NCBI GenBank assembly: GCA_934725835.1
Contig: CAKVCR010000010.1
Location: forward strand, 1 to 21,466
Direction of reading: 5' to 3'
Origin: an uncultured Odoribacter sp.
GTDB taxonomy: Bacteria; Bacteroidota; Bacteroidia; Bacteroidales; Marinifilaceae
DNA: 21,466 nucleotides
Shown here: piece by piece, positions 6,806-12,507 of the stretch
Layout of the letters: the number at the start of each line of letters is the position of its first letter
How positions within the stretch are numbered: the stretch's first letter is position 1
Program-made: the position numbers and the translations under genes
The notes under the pieces: generated by a model
Database searches by the model: none
Seen by the model: only the letters and a program-made list of their open reading frames with translations
Told to the model about the DNA's origin: nothing

Positions 6806-6828
6806 ATCCGCCATTTCAGATGGCGGAT
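6806..6828 (-). other. Hairpin downstream of variable protein 2 (DGR-type target hairpin or terminator)
   Basis: Stem ATCCGCCAT/ATGGCGGAT with the loop CTGAA on the coding strand, 14 nt past the stop. Compared with 3254-3276, the loop-closing pair changes from C-G to T-A while the rest is identical, so pairing is maintained. Confidence 0.65.
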
Positions 6829-6842
6829 AATGATTAAGATTC

Positions 6843-7406
6843 TTAGATGGCAAAAATGCAGGCGGGACGGCACCTAATCGCGCTAAACGCGCCGACGTAG
6901 TAGTAGTAAACATAGCCGGAGGCGTAGACGCACATAACGTACTTGTAATCCTCCAGGCAGGAGAACGGTGTGGCCAGCCATTCATCTCTTCTCAGCTTCG
7001 GAATCTGATAATAATATTTCCGGTACAGGTCAGCAGTCAGAAGCCCCACGTTATCTGTACAGCTGCCATAATCCGTCTGGCCGTTTTCCGCACGCAAGTC
7101 CATGGTATACGGAAGCAGCTCCACACCATCCGCCTCCAGGATTGGCAGGAATTCCGTATTCAATCTGGTACGCACTTCGGAGTTGCGATAATTATTATCT
7201 CTGTTCTCATTGAATGTCTGCCTGAAGAATGAATCTTTCAGAATTGCCAGGATTCCGCCCTGTTCAAAGCCGAGCTTTACGAAGCAATAATCTCCCACCA
7301 TAAATTCTCCGCCGTCCGGGATATCCAACAGGCGGAGATCAGGGTTTGCCGGCTCATATGTATCTTCCATGGCTTCGCCGCTCAATAAATCAAACATATC
7401 ATCCAT
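6843..7406 (-). CDS. DUF6273-like protein with DGR-type variable C-terminus (protein 2)
   Basis: The product is 187 aa. The start is the ATG at 7406, with AGGAGG eight bases upstream; a longer frame would overlap tRNA-Met. The domain shows IPDGGEFMVGDYCFVKLG, EQGGILAILK, NRDNNYRNSEVRTRLNTEFLP, and the terminal AIRCRPACIF, which is the DUF6273 pattern shared with the gene at 3292-3867. The C-terminal part holds a run of tyrosines (VYASGYVYYYYVG). The underlying codons are mostly TAC, at positions where the paralog has AAC, TGC or GGC, which is the signature of adenine-templated diversification. It probably adopts a C-type-lectin-like fold displaying variable aromatic residues for ligand binding. 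The ligand is unknown. Confidence 0.8.
   Translation of the reverse strand: MDDMFDLLSGEAMEDTYEPANPDLRLLDIPDGGEFMVGDYCFVKLGFEQGGILAILKDSFFRQTFNENRDNNYRNSEVRTRLNTEFLPILEADGVELLPYTMDLRAENGQTDYGSCTDNVGLLTADLYRKYYYQIPKLRRDEWLATPFSCLEDYKYVMCVYASGYVYYYYVGAFSAIRCRPACIFAI
6856..6932 (-). repeat. Putative DGR variable region and 3' conserved block, copy 2
   Basis: Positions 6856-6877 are identical to 3311-3332. The following 6878-6932 is the variable part, two codons longer than copy 1. Eleven of twelve aligned base-changed codons differ only at positions 1 or 2. Confidence 0.6.
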
Positions 7407-7435
7407 TGTAATTCCTCCTGAATTATATTTTTGTT

Positions 7436-7511
7436 TGGTGGTTCCTCTGGGGATCGAACCCAAATCCTCCCGGTTATGAGCCAGGTGCTCTGCCGATTGA
7501 GCTAAAGAACC
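7436..7511 (-). tRNA. tRNA with CAT anticodon (Met or Ile2)
   Basis: Acceptor GGTTCTT/AGGAACC with one wobble, anticodon stem CCTGG/CCGGG with loop CTCATAA (anticodon CAT), T-loop TTCGATC, encoded CCA at 7436-7438. The 1-72 pair is G-C, so it is not an initiator. Elongator Met versus lysidine-modified Ile cannot be decided by eye. Confidence 0.93.
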
Positions 7512-7517
7512 GTATGC

Positions 7518-7551
7518 AAAACCCCGTCTGTATATTTCAAGACGGGGTTTT
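7518..7551 (-). terminator. Strong hairpin terminator between tRNA-CAT and tRNA-Pro
   Basis: A 12-bp perfect stem AAAACCCCGTCT/AGACGGGGTTTT with a 10-nt loop. The A and T runs at both ends make it usable in either direction. It separates the tRNA-Pro transcript from the tRNA-CAT and variable protein 2 unit. Confidence 0.85.
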
Positions 7552-7579
7552 GGAAAGGGGGTAATGCGCCTTTCGGCGC

Positions 7580-7655
7580 TGGTCCGAGTGACAGGATTCG
7601 AACCTGCGGTCTCTTAATCCCAAATCAAGCGCGATACCTTCTTCGCTACACCCGG
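7580..7655 (-). tRNA. tRNA-Pro(TGG)
   Basis: Acceptor CCGGGTG/CACTCGG, anticodon stem CTTGA/TTAAG with loop TTTGGGA (anticodon TGG), T-loop TTCGAAT, encoded CCA at 7580-7582. Confidence 0.94.
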
Positions 7656-7686
7656 ATATGGGCAGTTTCCTGCCCGCCCAACAATC

Positions 7687-7727
7687 CATAGACAGATGGT
7701 GTCAAGTTCTCTCACCATTCGTCTATG
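7687..7727. other. Interrupted stem-loop (7+6 bp) beside the long hairpin
   Basis: CATAGAC and GTCTATG pair outside, then ATGGTG and CACCAT pair inside across a 2x2 internal loop, with an 11-nt terminal loop. It lies between tRNA-Pro and the long hairpin at 7738-7823 and may belong to the same structured region. Confidence 0.6.
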
Positions 7728-7737
7728 CCAGAAGCGA

Positions 7738-7823
7738 CGCTTTTTATTTTCTGTAATTGATCCTCAAATTTCAATTAACCCCGTTAATTGAAATTTGGGA
7801 TCTATTACTGGGAATAAAAAGCG
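7738..7823. other. Very long near-perfect hairpin (about 40 bp stem, 3-nt loop)
   Basis: The core is a 15-bp perfect stem (7765-7779 with 7783-7797) around a CCC loop. It extends through GATCC/GGATC (one bulged T at 7764) and on to CGCTTTTTATT / AATAAAAAGCG at the ends, with two mismatches (7758-7803 and 7752-7809). No U-tract follows it on either strand. It lies downstream of the AAA+ gene and next to structured repeat copy A. Candidates are an extended terminator, an RNA-processing site, or a reverse-transcription template hairpin. Confidence 0.85.
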
Positions 7824-7836
7824 AAGACGGCGATTC

Positions 7837-7861
7837 GTTACTCCTGCCGACGGCGAGGAGC
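7837..7861 (-). repeat. Structured repeat element, copy A (core only)
   Basis: The core reads GTTACTCCTGCCGACGGCG plus AGGAGC on the plus strand. On the minus strand it forms CTCCT-c-GCC-loop-GGC-AGGAG. The second hairpin and the TTG mini-frame of the other copies are not present, so this copy looks partial. It sits downstream of the AAA+ gene. Confidence 0.7.
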
Positions 7862-7950
7862 AAGGCACAAGTATGTATCCAGCGGAAATTCTAATGCCTT
7901 CATTTACATTGTTGGTTTATAAATACTTCTTACGAAGTAGTTATACGATG

Positions 7951-9090
7951 TTAAACATTATACCGATTCACGCTGACGAAATTGGAGCGCTTGAAGACGA
8001 TAGATTTCAAGTTGTCTGTACTGAATTCCGTATCCGTTGGTTCCCAATCCTCGTCACGATTGCCATAATCCCAGAGAACAGCCTTCTTCAAGAGCTTCGG
8101 CTCAATAGAGAGCGTGCCGTCCTTGTTGACAACATCTTTCAAGTCGAACCAAATTTCCAGTTCCAGTCTTTTGTTGTATTCCGCGGCCATATTGCAATGC
8201 AGCCGGGCACTGTAAATTTTACCTCGGTCGGACGCATTGAAGTTCAGCCGCATACTGTAGCATCTAAACGACACATCCTCAATCGACATAGCCTCCACGT
8301 CGAAGTTCTCGTAATCCTCACAGGCAATATTCAAATCGCGCATGGACTCCTGGACACTGTATCCCTGATTGAGTTCAAACACGATTGCACGGAGGAAATC
8401 GTAAGTAACATCCGCAAAGGAAGAAATCTTTACAATCAGCTCGATTGCATCGTGAAATTCCGGATTCAGGTTGTCCTGCATATATCCGCGAATCTCTTCC
8501 GGGGACGGATTTGTAATTTCAAAATGGTAGTGGAATCTACCGGGACGGTTGAGGAGACAGTCATTCAGCAGATCCACTTTGTTGCAGGTGATTACGAACA
8601 GTTTCTTACCGTTGTCCATTCCATCGAACATTGGAAGAAGCGCATCCTGGGGATCGTGTTCCTCCTCCGTATGGCTGAAAATCTTCTCAAATTCATCGAA
8701 GATAACCAGACACTCCTGCTGAATGGAAGAAATGAAAGCCTGGATTCCGTCAATACGGCGGGAGACAATAATAACAGGTAACTCATATCTTGTAATTGCT
8801 TCCTGAGCAAGGATTCGGACAAACATGGATTTTCCGCATCCTTTTTTACCGCTGAGGATGACACCGAGATTGCGGTTGACAGCACTGAATGTTTTCAGCA
8901 CCTTCTCAACCTTATACAGGCTATCTCCATATATCTTCTGCTCGTTGGGAACGAGGTCTTCACGGCGTTGCAGCCAATAGCCACCGTTCTTGGAACAGCA
9001 GATGTCATATGTTCCAGCAGGGAGCTTTTTGTATGTCTGGATGTCATCTCCGCAAATTCTTACTTCATTACCGCTCATGATTACATTCAT
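7951..9090 (-). CDS. AAA+ ATPase (379 aa)
   Basis: The start is ATG at 9090, with GGAGG six bases upstream; an upstream extension to 9210 lacks such a site. Residues ~1-60 form an N-terminal region ending in DSLYKVEKVLKTF. The AAA+ module has Walker A GKKGCGKS (81-88), Walker B LVIFDEFEK (about 128-136), sensor-1 ITCNK (Asn170) and an arginine-finger segment NRPGRFHYHFE (about 181-191), close to the FtsH/proteasomal ATPase type. The last ~120 residues are a separate domain of unknown fold rich in charged strands. ATP-driven remodelling or unfolding of a protein substrate is the family role. Zinc-protease or replication motifs are absent. It lies one RT gene away from the ubiquitin-like locus and is flanked by structured repeats. 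Confidence 0.9.
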   Translation of the reverse strand: MNVIMSGNEVRICGDDIQTYKKLPAGTYDICCSKNGGYWLQRREDLVPNEQKIYGDSLYKVEKVLKTFSAVNRNLGVILSGKKGCGKSMFVRILAQEAITRYELPVIIVSRRIDGIQAFISSIQQECLVIFDEFEKIFSHTEEEHDPQDALLPMFDGMDNGKKLFVITCNKVDLLNDCLLNRPGRFHYHFEITNPSPEEIRGYMQDNLNPEFHDAIELIVKISSFADVTYDFLRAIVFELNQGYSVQESMRDLNIACEDYENFDVEAMSIEDVSFRCYSMRLNFNASDRGKIYSARLHCNMAAEYNKRLELEIWFDLKDVVNKDGTLSIEPKLLKKAVLWDYGNRDEDWEPTDTEFSTDNLKSIVFKRSNFVSVNRYNV

Positions 9091-9238
9091 TCTGATTCCT
9101 CCAAAGTATTTATCATTGAAATAAGAAAATCTTGTAGGAAATTCTTCAGGATCTTGATCCAAAGAAGACAAGTTCGTCGTCTTATTGATGAGAATATTCG
9201 GTATATACATTAGGCCGCACTCGTATCGTACCGTCTTT

Positions 9239-9277
9239 ATGCAGCTGATGTCCAGGCTTTTGATGCAGCTGATGTCC
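9239..9277. repeat. 15-bp direct repeat, two copies, 24-bp period
   Basis: ATGCAGCTGATGTCC occurs at 9239-9253 and 9263-9277. Each contains the palindrome CAGCTG. It may be a regulator-binding pair in the AAA+ leader, with further partial GATG(T)C units to 9300. Confidence 0.7.
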
Positions 9278-9325
9278 TAGATGTCTCATCGCATCTGATG
9301 AGCCGGCATCTGCGCGCAGCATCGC

Positions 9326-9410
9326 CTGCCGCGGCAGCCCTTCATTCTCGGATCAAATTGTTACTCCTACCAACGGTGAGGAGCATATCTTATTCAGATA
9401 TCATTTCATT
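9326..9410 (-). repeat. Structured repeat element, copy B
   Basis: It contains the palindrome CTGCCGCGGCAG (9326-9337), a linker TTCATTCTCGGATCAAATTG, the core hairpin (9365-9383) with stem CTCCT/AGGAG and inner ACC/GGT, a second hairpin ATATCT/AGATAT (9385-9401) and a closing CATTTCATT. It lies about 235 nt upstream of the AAA+ start. Confidence 0.8.
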
Positions 9411-9424
9411 TTCTTATTTCTATA

Positions 9425-9512
9425 TGGCGGAGAGAGTGGGATTCGAACCCACGGAGGTGTTACCCTCATCGGTTTTCAGGACCGACTCCATTGGCCACTC
9501 GGACACCTCTCC
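9425..9512 (-). tRNA. tRNA-Ser(TGA) with C33
   Basis: Acceptor GGAGAGG/TCTCTCC, perfect anticodon stem TCGGT/ACCGA, long variable arm, T-loop TTCGAAT, encoded CCA at 9425-9427. The loop is CCTGAAA, so the anticodon is TGA and position 33 is C instead of T. Confidence 0.93.
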
Positions 9513-9852
9513 GTATTGCCGCACATTCCGTGCGGCAGGGAAATGGATTCCATGATCACAATCTGGTAGGGAAAGTTGAAGGACTGGAGGTAGGCCTACG
9601 GTTATGGAGGCATCGATGTGGATGAGTATTCAGTTCCATCTGGGTGCCCCGCGGTCTGGTCCCGCTTATCCAGCAGGTCGGATTTATGCCGAAATCGTAC
9701 TGCCTTGGTTATTGACATTTCTGTCTTTTCGTGATAACGCGATGTTGCCTTCGAGGCGCCAACTGCCTGGCGTGCCTTCATTTCCCGGTCAAGTTGTTAC
9801 TCCTACCAACGGTGAAGAGCATATTTCAAGAAGAAATATCATTTCATTGTGA
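9513..9852. other. Non-coding stretch downstream of the reverse transcriptase
   Basis: It holds structured repeat copy C (9755-9848) and a small hairpin TGCCGCAC/GTGCGGCA just after tRNA-Ser. The rest (about 9550-9750) shows no ribosome-binding site and no strong gene. A plus-strand frame of 82 codons is not supported by a start site. Confidence 0.5.
9755..9848 (-). repeat. Structured repeat element, copy C
   Basis: It has a GC-rich imperfect stem (9755-9776), linker TTCATTTCCCGGTCAAGTTG, core hairpin with ACC/GGT (9801-9819), second hairpin ATATTTC/GAAATAT (9821-9839) and ATTTCATT. On the minus strand the outer stem contains one T·G wobble, which would be an A·C mismatch on the plus strand. 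Confidence 0.8.
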
Positions 9853-9878
9853 AAAGCCCGGATTATTTCCGGGCTTTT
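9852..9878 (-). terminator. Terminator at the 3' end of the reverse transcriptase gene
   Basis: An 11-bp stem AAAAGCCCGGA/TCCGGGCTTTT with loop TTATT. The last codons and stop of the reverse transcriptase (9863-9865) lie inside the hairpin, and a T-run follows on the minus strand. Confidence 0.85.
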
Positions 9879-11002
9879 TCTATCATGGATTCAACATGGA
9901 CTCCAAATTTCTGGTCTATATGAGCTATGATTCGATCAATCGTCTCCTTTTCCACCATCTTATAGTAATTACAAAGTCCATCCATTACTTGGACATCATG
10001 AACGTCCCATGAAATATTGTTTTTTGCGTCCATGATGAAGTTTTCCAGCATTCTCTGGAGATGTTTCTTATTCTGATAGCCAACAGTAATGTTGTTATCT
10101 TTGTTAAGCATAACACCCAGCATCCAATTTTTTCCCGCAGAAGAACCATACCGAGTCTTGGATTCGTTAATACGGAACGGAGCATGGAAACCAGCCAGAA
10201 CATCCTGAATCATAGCCTCGATTTCACGGTAATTAAATGTGTACTTTGAGGAGATACAGAAGTCATCCGCATACCTCGTATACACATATCGCTGTCCGTT
10301 ATAATCCCGAAGCCTGTTAGCCAAGACGAAATCCACCGGGATCATCATAATGTTTGTGATAGGTGGGGAAAACGGCGTTCCCTGGGGAAGACCGCCGTCC
10401 AAAAATGCCAGCGACAACGCCGTTTCCAGGGCTGTTTTTCCCGCAGCATTCTTCACGACCTCAGAAAACGGGAATACCATAGAGAGCATGGACATAACAA
10501 ACTCCAGTGTAGTGCTTCCGAAAAAATTTTTGAGATCATATTTCCCAAACCACTTGCTTTCATTCTGCTGATGACGTTTCACACTGTCGATGGTACTTCT
10601 TCCGCTAATGTAAGCAAATGCCGACGTGTGATGAAGTGCGTGGCAGTCACTCTCGAAAATCAATTTCAATTCCCGGAGTGCATTCATCAGCTCTTCGTTT
10701 GGTGCGTTGATTTCCCGCAAACCGCGGCTTTTCTTCGGAATATAAAACTTTCTGTACAAGGAGTGTCTGTCTTCTACTTCCCGCAAGCTCTTTGTTCTTT
10801 CATTGAAATCCTCAAGCTTATGGATGATAGCGGGAATATTTGCACAGCTTTGGAATCGTTCGCTAATGTTCTCCACGCAGTATGTCCTTGTATCAGAGAC
10901 ATTCCAGCTGATTTTTCTCGGAACACTATCTGCTCCGAACCAAAACTCTTCCAAGGACATCTGGTGATATCTTGGAGATTGCCTTACCGTAATATAGTAC
11001 AT
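9863..11002 (-). CDS. Retron-type reverse transcriptase (379 aa)
   Basis: The start is ATG at 11002, with GAGG about nine bases upstream. Motifs run in order: a fingers segment FYIPKKSRGLREINAP (about 86-101), AFAYISGRST (about 128-137), the palm motif A strand KYDLKNFFGS (about 154-163), LPQGTPFSPPITN (205-217) and the catalytic YTRYADDF (YADD at 244-247). A thumb-like end with a KNWMLGVMLNKDN segment sits where retron enzymes carry their VTG motif. There is no maturase, nuclease or integrase domain. Motif 4 (SPP) differs from the SQ of diversity-generating retroelement enzymes, so I place it with retron-like or unclassified prokaryotic reverse transcriptases. It is flanked by structured repeats D (upstream) and C (downstream), which are candidate RNA partners. 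Confidence 0.92.
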   Translation of the reverse strand: MYYITVRQSPRYHQMSLEEFWFGADSVPRKISWNVSDTRTYCVENISERFQSCANIPAIIHKLEDFNERTKSLREVEDRHSLYRKFYIPKKSRGLREINAPNEELMNALRELKLIFESDCHALHHTSAFAYISGRSTIDSVKRHQQNESKWFGKYDLKNFFGSTTLEFVMSMLSMVFPFSEVVKNAAGKTALETALSLAFLDGGLPQGTPFSPPITNIMMIPVDFVLANRLRDYNGQRYVYTRYADDFCISSKYTFNYREIEAMIQDVLAGFHAPFRINESKTRYGSSAGKNWMLGVMLNKDNNITVGYQNKKHLQRMLENFIMDAKNNISWDVHDVQVMDGLCNYYKMVEKETIDRIIAHIDQKFGVHVESMIEKARK

Positions 11003-11312
11003 ATTCAATACCTCTTTGATGTAATCTCGTATGGATTAGGTGCCCGGTCGCAAGATGACGGAGCTCCCTTCAGTGTAGACTCAGATGAGTGAGGCCAACC
11101 GTTGCGAGCTTCTTTATCCAGGATAAGTCAGGGCTGTGGCTCTGTATTTGGGCGTGATGATGATAAATTCATCTCGTAAACCCTGTGCAGTGCTGCTGGT
11201 CACTGGGATGCGATCCGCCTGGCCAGGCGCTTTATTTCCGAATCAAATTGTTACTCCTGCCGACGGCGAAGAGCTATCTTTCTGAGAAAGATACATTTCA
11301 TTACATCGTAAA
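11003..11312. other. Leader of the reverse transcriptase gene
   Basis: Non-coding. It holds structured repeat copy D at 11216-11302 and about 210 nt before the reverse transcriptase start. A TTATCC-T-GGATAA hairpin lies near 11112-11124. No supported gene was seen. It is the place to look for an msr-msd-like RNA. Confidence 0.5.
11216..11302 (-). repeat. Structured repeat element, copy D
   Basis: Perfect palindrome CGCCTGGCCAGGCG (11216-11229), linker TTATTTCCGAATCAAATTG, core hairpin with GCC/GGC (11255-11273), second hairpin TATCTTTC/GAAAGATA (11275-11293) and CATTTCATT. It lies about 215 nt upstream of the reverse transcriptase start and directly after the terminator of the ThiF-like gene. 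Confidence 0.82.
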
Positions 11313-11334
11313 GCCTCCGGAGGAATCCGGAGGC
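11313..11334 (-). terminator. Terminator of the ThiF-like gene
   Basis: An 8-bp GC-rich stem GCCTCCGG/CCGGAGGC with a 6-nt loop begins six bases after the ThiF stop. TTTA follows on the minus strand. Confidence 0.75.
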
Positions 11335-11340
11335 GCAGTG

Positions 11341-12012
11341 TTAGAAGGCATCCAGGATAAAGTGGAAGCCATCAATCATGATAATCTTTTTCAAGCCAAG
11401 TCCCTTGGTGAAATTGATGAAGTTATCCACACCGAGAGCACAGACAAGCCGAACAGTGGTTGCCACGCCAAGCGTTACACCGCAGGCAGATACCGGCGTT
11501 TCCTGGGAAGCTTCCTCATGAGAAAACTGCATGGTGGCGAGGAAGTTCTTTTTCATGTTGGTATCGCTCCAGTCCGCTGCATAATGCTGGGCAGATTCCA
11601 GCAGCGTGCGGAAATCGAACATGGCCTTGACAAAGGGAGAATCGAAATGCCGCTCCACAATGGTCCGGCGAAGTTCAATATTGTCAACGCACAGGAAAAT
11701 GTAGCCAGAAAGGAGCTTTCCCTGCCAGCCTTCCGGCTTCAGTTCCAGTTCCTGTTCGATGTCCGGGTTAATGTCCACCAGAATATCCCGCAGAGCCTCC
11801 ACCTTTTTCTTATGGATGTCCTGCTGCCGGAACATCTGATTGACGATGTTATGAGCTTCCACATCGTCGAAGTCCCAGAGGGTCATCTTGGTAACGCCAC
11901 AACGGGCAAGATTCTCTGCCAAAGTAGAACCAACGCTACCGCAGCCGATGATGTGGATTCTGGCCTCATCTTTTTCCGGTTGGAAAAAGTCGTAGCTTTT
12001 CGATAAATCCAT
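11341..12012 (-). CDS. ThiF/E1-like activating enzyme (223 aa)
   Basis: The start is ATG at 12012, with AAAGGAAG upstream. The nucleotide-binding glycine motif is GCGSVGS (23-29), followed by the WDFDDVEAHN acidic strand, the NQMFRQQ segment that corresponds to the ATP-contacting N-x-x-RQ of E1 enzymes, and CVDN (108-111). These are the adenylation signatures of ThiF/MoeB/E1 proteins, which activate the C-terminus of a beta-grasp protein. The CxxC zinc pairs of MoeB are absent. Cys177 (SACGV) is the best candidate for the thioester cysteine. It is smaller than MoeB and lacks extra domains. It is the last gene of the ubiquitin-like locus, 16 nt after the acidic protein, and is followed by its own terminator. 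Confidence 0.92.
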   Translation of the reverse strand: MDLSKSYDFFQPEKDEARIHIIGCGSVGSTLAENLARCGVTKMTLWDFDDVEAHNIVNQMFRQQDIHKKKVEALRDILVDINPDIEQELELKPEGWQGKLLSGYIFLCVDNIELRRTIVERHFDSPFVKAMFDFRTLLESAQHYAADWSDTNMKKNFLATMQFSHEEASQETPVSACGVTLGVATTVRLVCALGVDNFINFTKGLGLKKIIMIDGFHFILDAF

Positions 12013-12028
12013 GTATGTATCTTCCTTT

Positions 12029-12475
12029 CTATGCGGTTTCCTGAGCACCATCCCAGAGGATGGACAAAATATCGTCTAACGTAAGGTCGGGTTCCGGTTC
12101 AGGATCTTCAGCTTCCGGCTCCGAATCGTCAGGATATTCTTCATCGTATTCCTCGTCGTCTTCCTCATCGAATACTTCTCCATATTCGTCTGCCCAGCTG
12201 AGGAATCGTTCTTTCAAGTCATCGATTTCTTCGTAGCCTCTGCCTTCCCAATCACCCCATCGGTCTTTAACATAGAAGTCGTAGCCATCAGGAAGATTGT
12301 TTAACCAGTCTTTCACATCTTTCCAATACCCGTCATCGTTCCTGAGCTGGTCATTGATTTCGTCATCGTATTGGTCTTCAGAATATACATCATCGAACTC
12401 ATAATCAAAATCGGCCGCAACACTCAACAATTGGTCGAGACTCTCGACATCATCAATAAATTCCTGTCTTGTCAA
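12029..12475 (-). CDS. Acidic protein in the ubiquitin-like locus (148 aa)
   Basis: The reading frame opens with TTG at 12475, seven bases after GGGGGTG, and has no better ATG. The protein is very acidic: a DE-rich middle (EEDDEEYDEEYPDD) is followed by a proline/glutamate linker and a hydrophobic C-terminal peptide, LDDILSILWDG. The N-terminal half is helical and tryptophan-containing (YWKDVKDWLNNL). I recognise no family. Its fixed position between the JAMM peptidase and the E1-like enzyme suggests an adaptor, or a mimic of an acidic substrate. The short C-terminal hydrophobic motif could be a docking peptide. Confidence 0.75.
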   Translation of the reverse strand: MTRQEFIDDVESLDQLLSVAADFDYEFDDVYSEDQYDDEINDQLRNDDGYWKDVKDWLNNLPDGYDFYVKDRWGDWEGRGYEEIDDLKERFLSWADEYGEVFDEEDDEEYDEEYPDDSEPEAEDPEPEPDLTLDDILSILWDGAQETA

Positions 12476-12507
12476 GTTGTTTCACCCCCTATACCTGACT
12501 TTACGGC

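Larger units (their letters stand above)
7656..7950. other. Non-coding structured region downstream of the AAA+ gene
   Basis: No supported gene lies here. It holds, left to right, the interrupted stem-loop, the 40-bp hairpin, structured repeat copy A, and a small hairpin TACTTC-TTAC-GAAGTA at 7924-7939 just after the AAA+ stop. An open frame that crosses it on the plus strand overlaps the AAA+ gene and has no ribosome-binding site. Confidence 0.6.
9091..9424. other. Leader of the AAA+ gene with structured repeat B
   Basis: Non-coding. It holds repeat copy B at 9326-9410, a 15-bp direct repeat near 9239-9277 and an AT-rich stretch (9180-9215) that could include a promoter. A minus-strand frame upstream of the AAA+ start (to 9210) has no ribosome-binding site and is taken as leader. 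Confidence 0.5.

Noticed and set aside
7795..8781. Long plus-strand open frame (328 codons) across repeat A and the AAA+ gene
   Set aside because: It overlaps the AAA+ gene antisense, has no ribosome-binding site and no recognisable domain.
9863..11002. Reverse transcriptase as the DGR enzyme for the two variable proteins
   Set aside because: Motif 4 reads LPQGTPFSP, not the SQ-containing DGR form, and no template repeat with the 22-nt block lies near it.
7837..11274. A shared plus-strand peptide VTP(A/T)(D/N)GEE in the four repeats
   Set aside because: Changes preserve RNA pairing, including a U-G wobble that pairs only in the minus-strand RNA, and the frames end within a few codons in copies C and D, so an RNA element explains it better.
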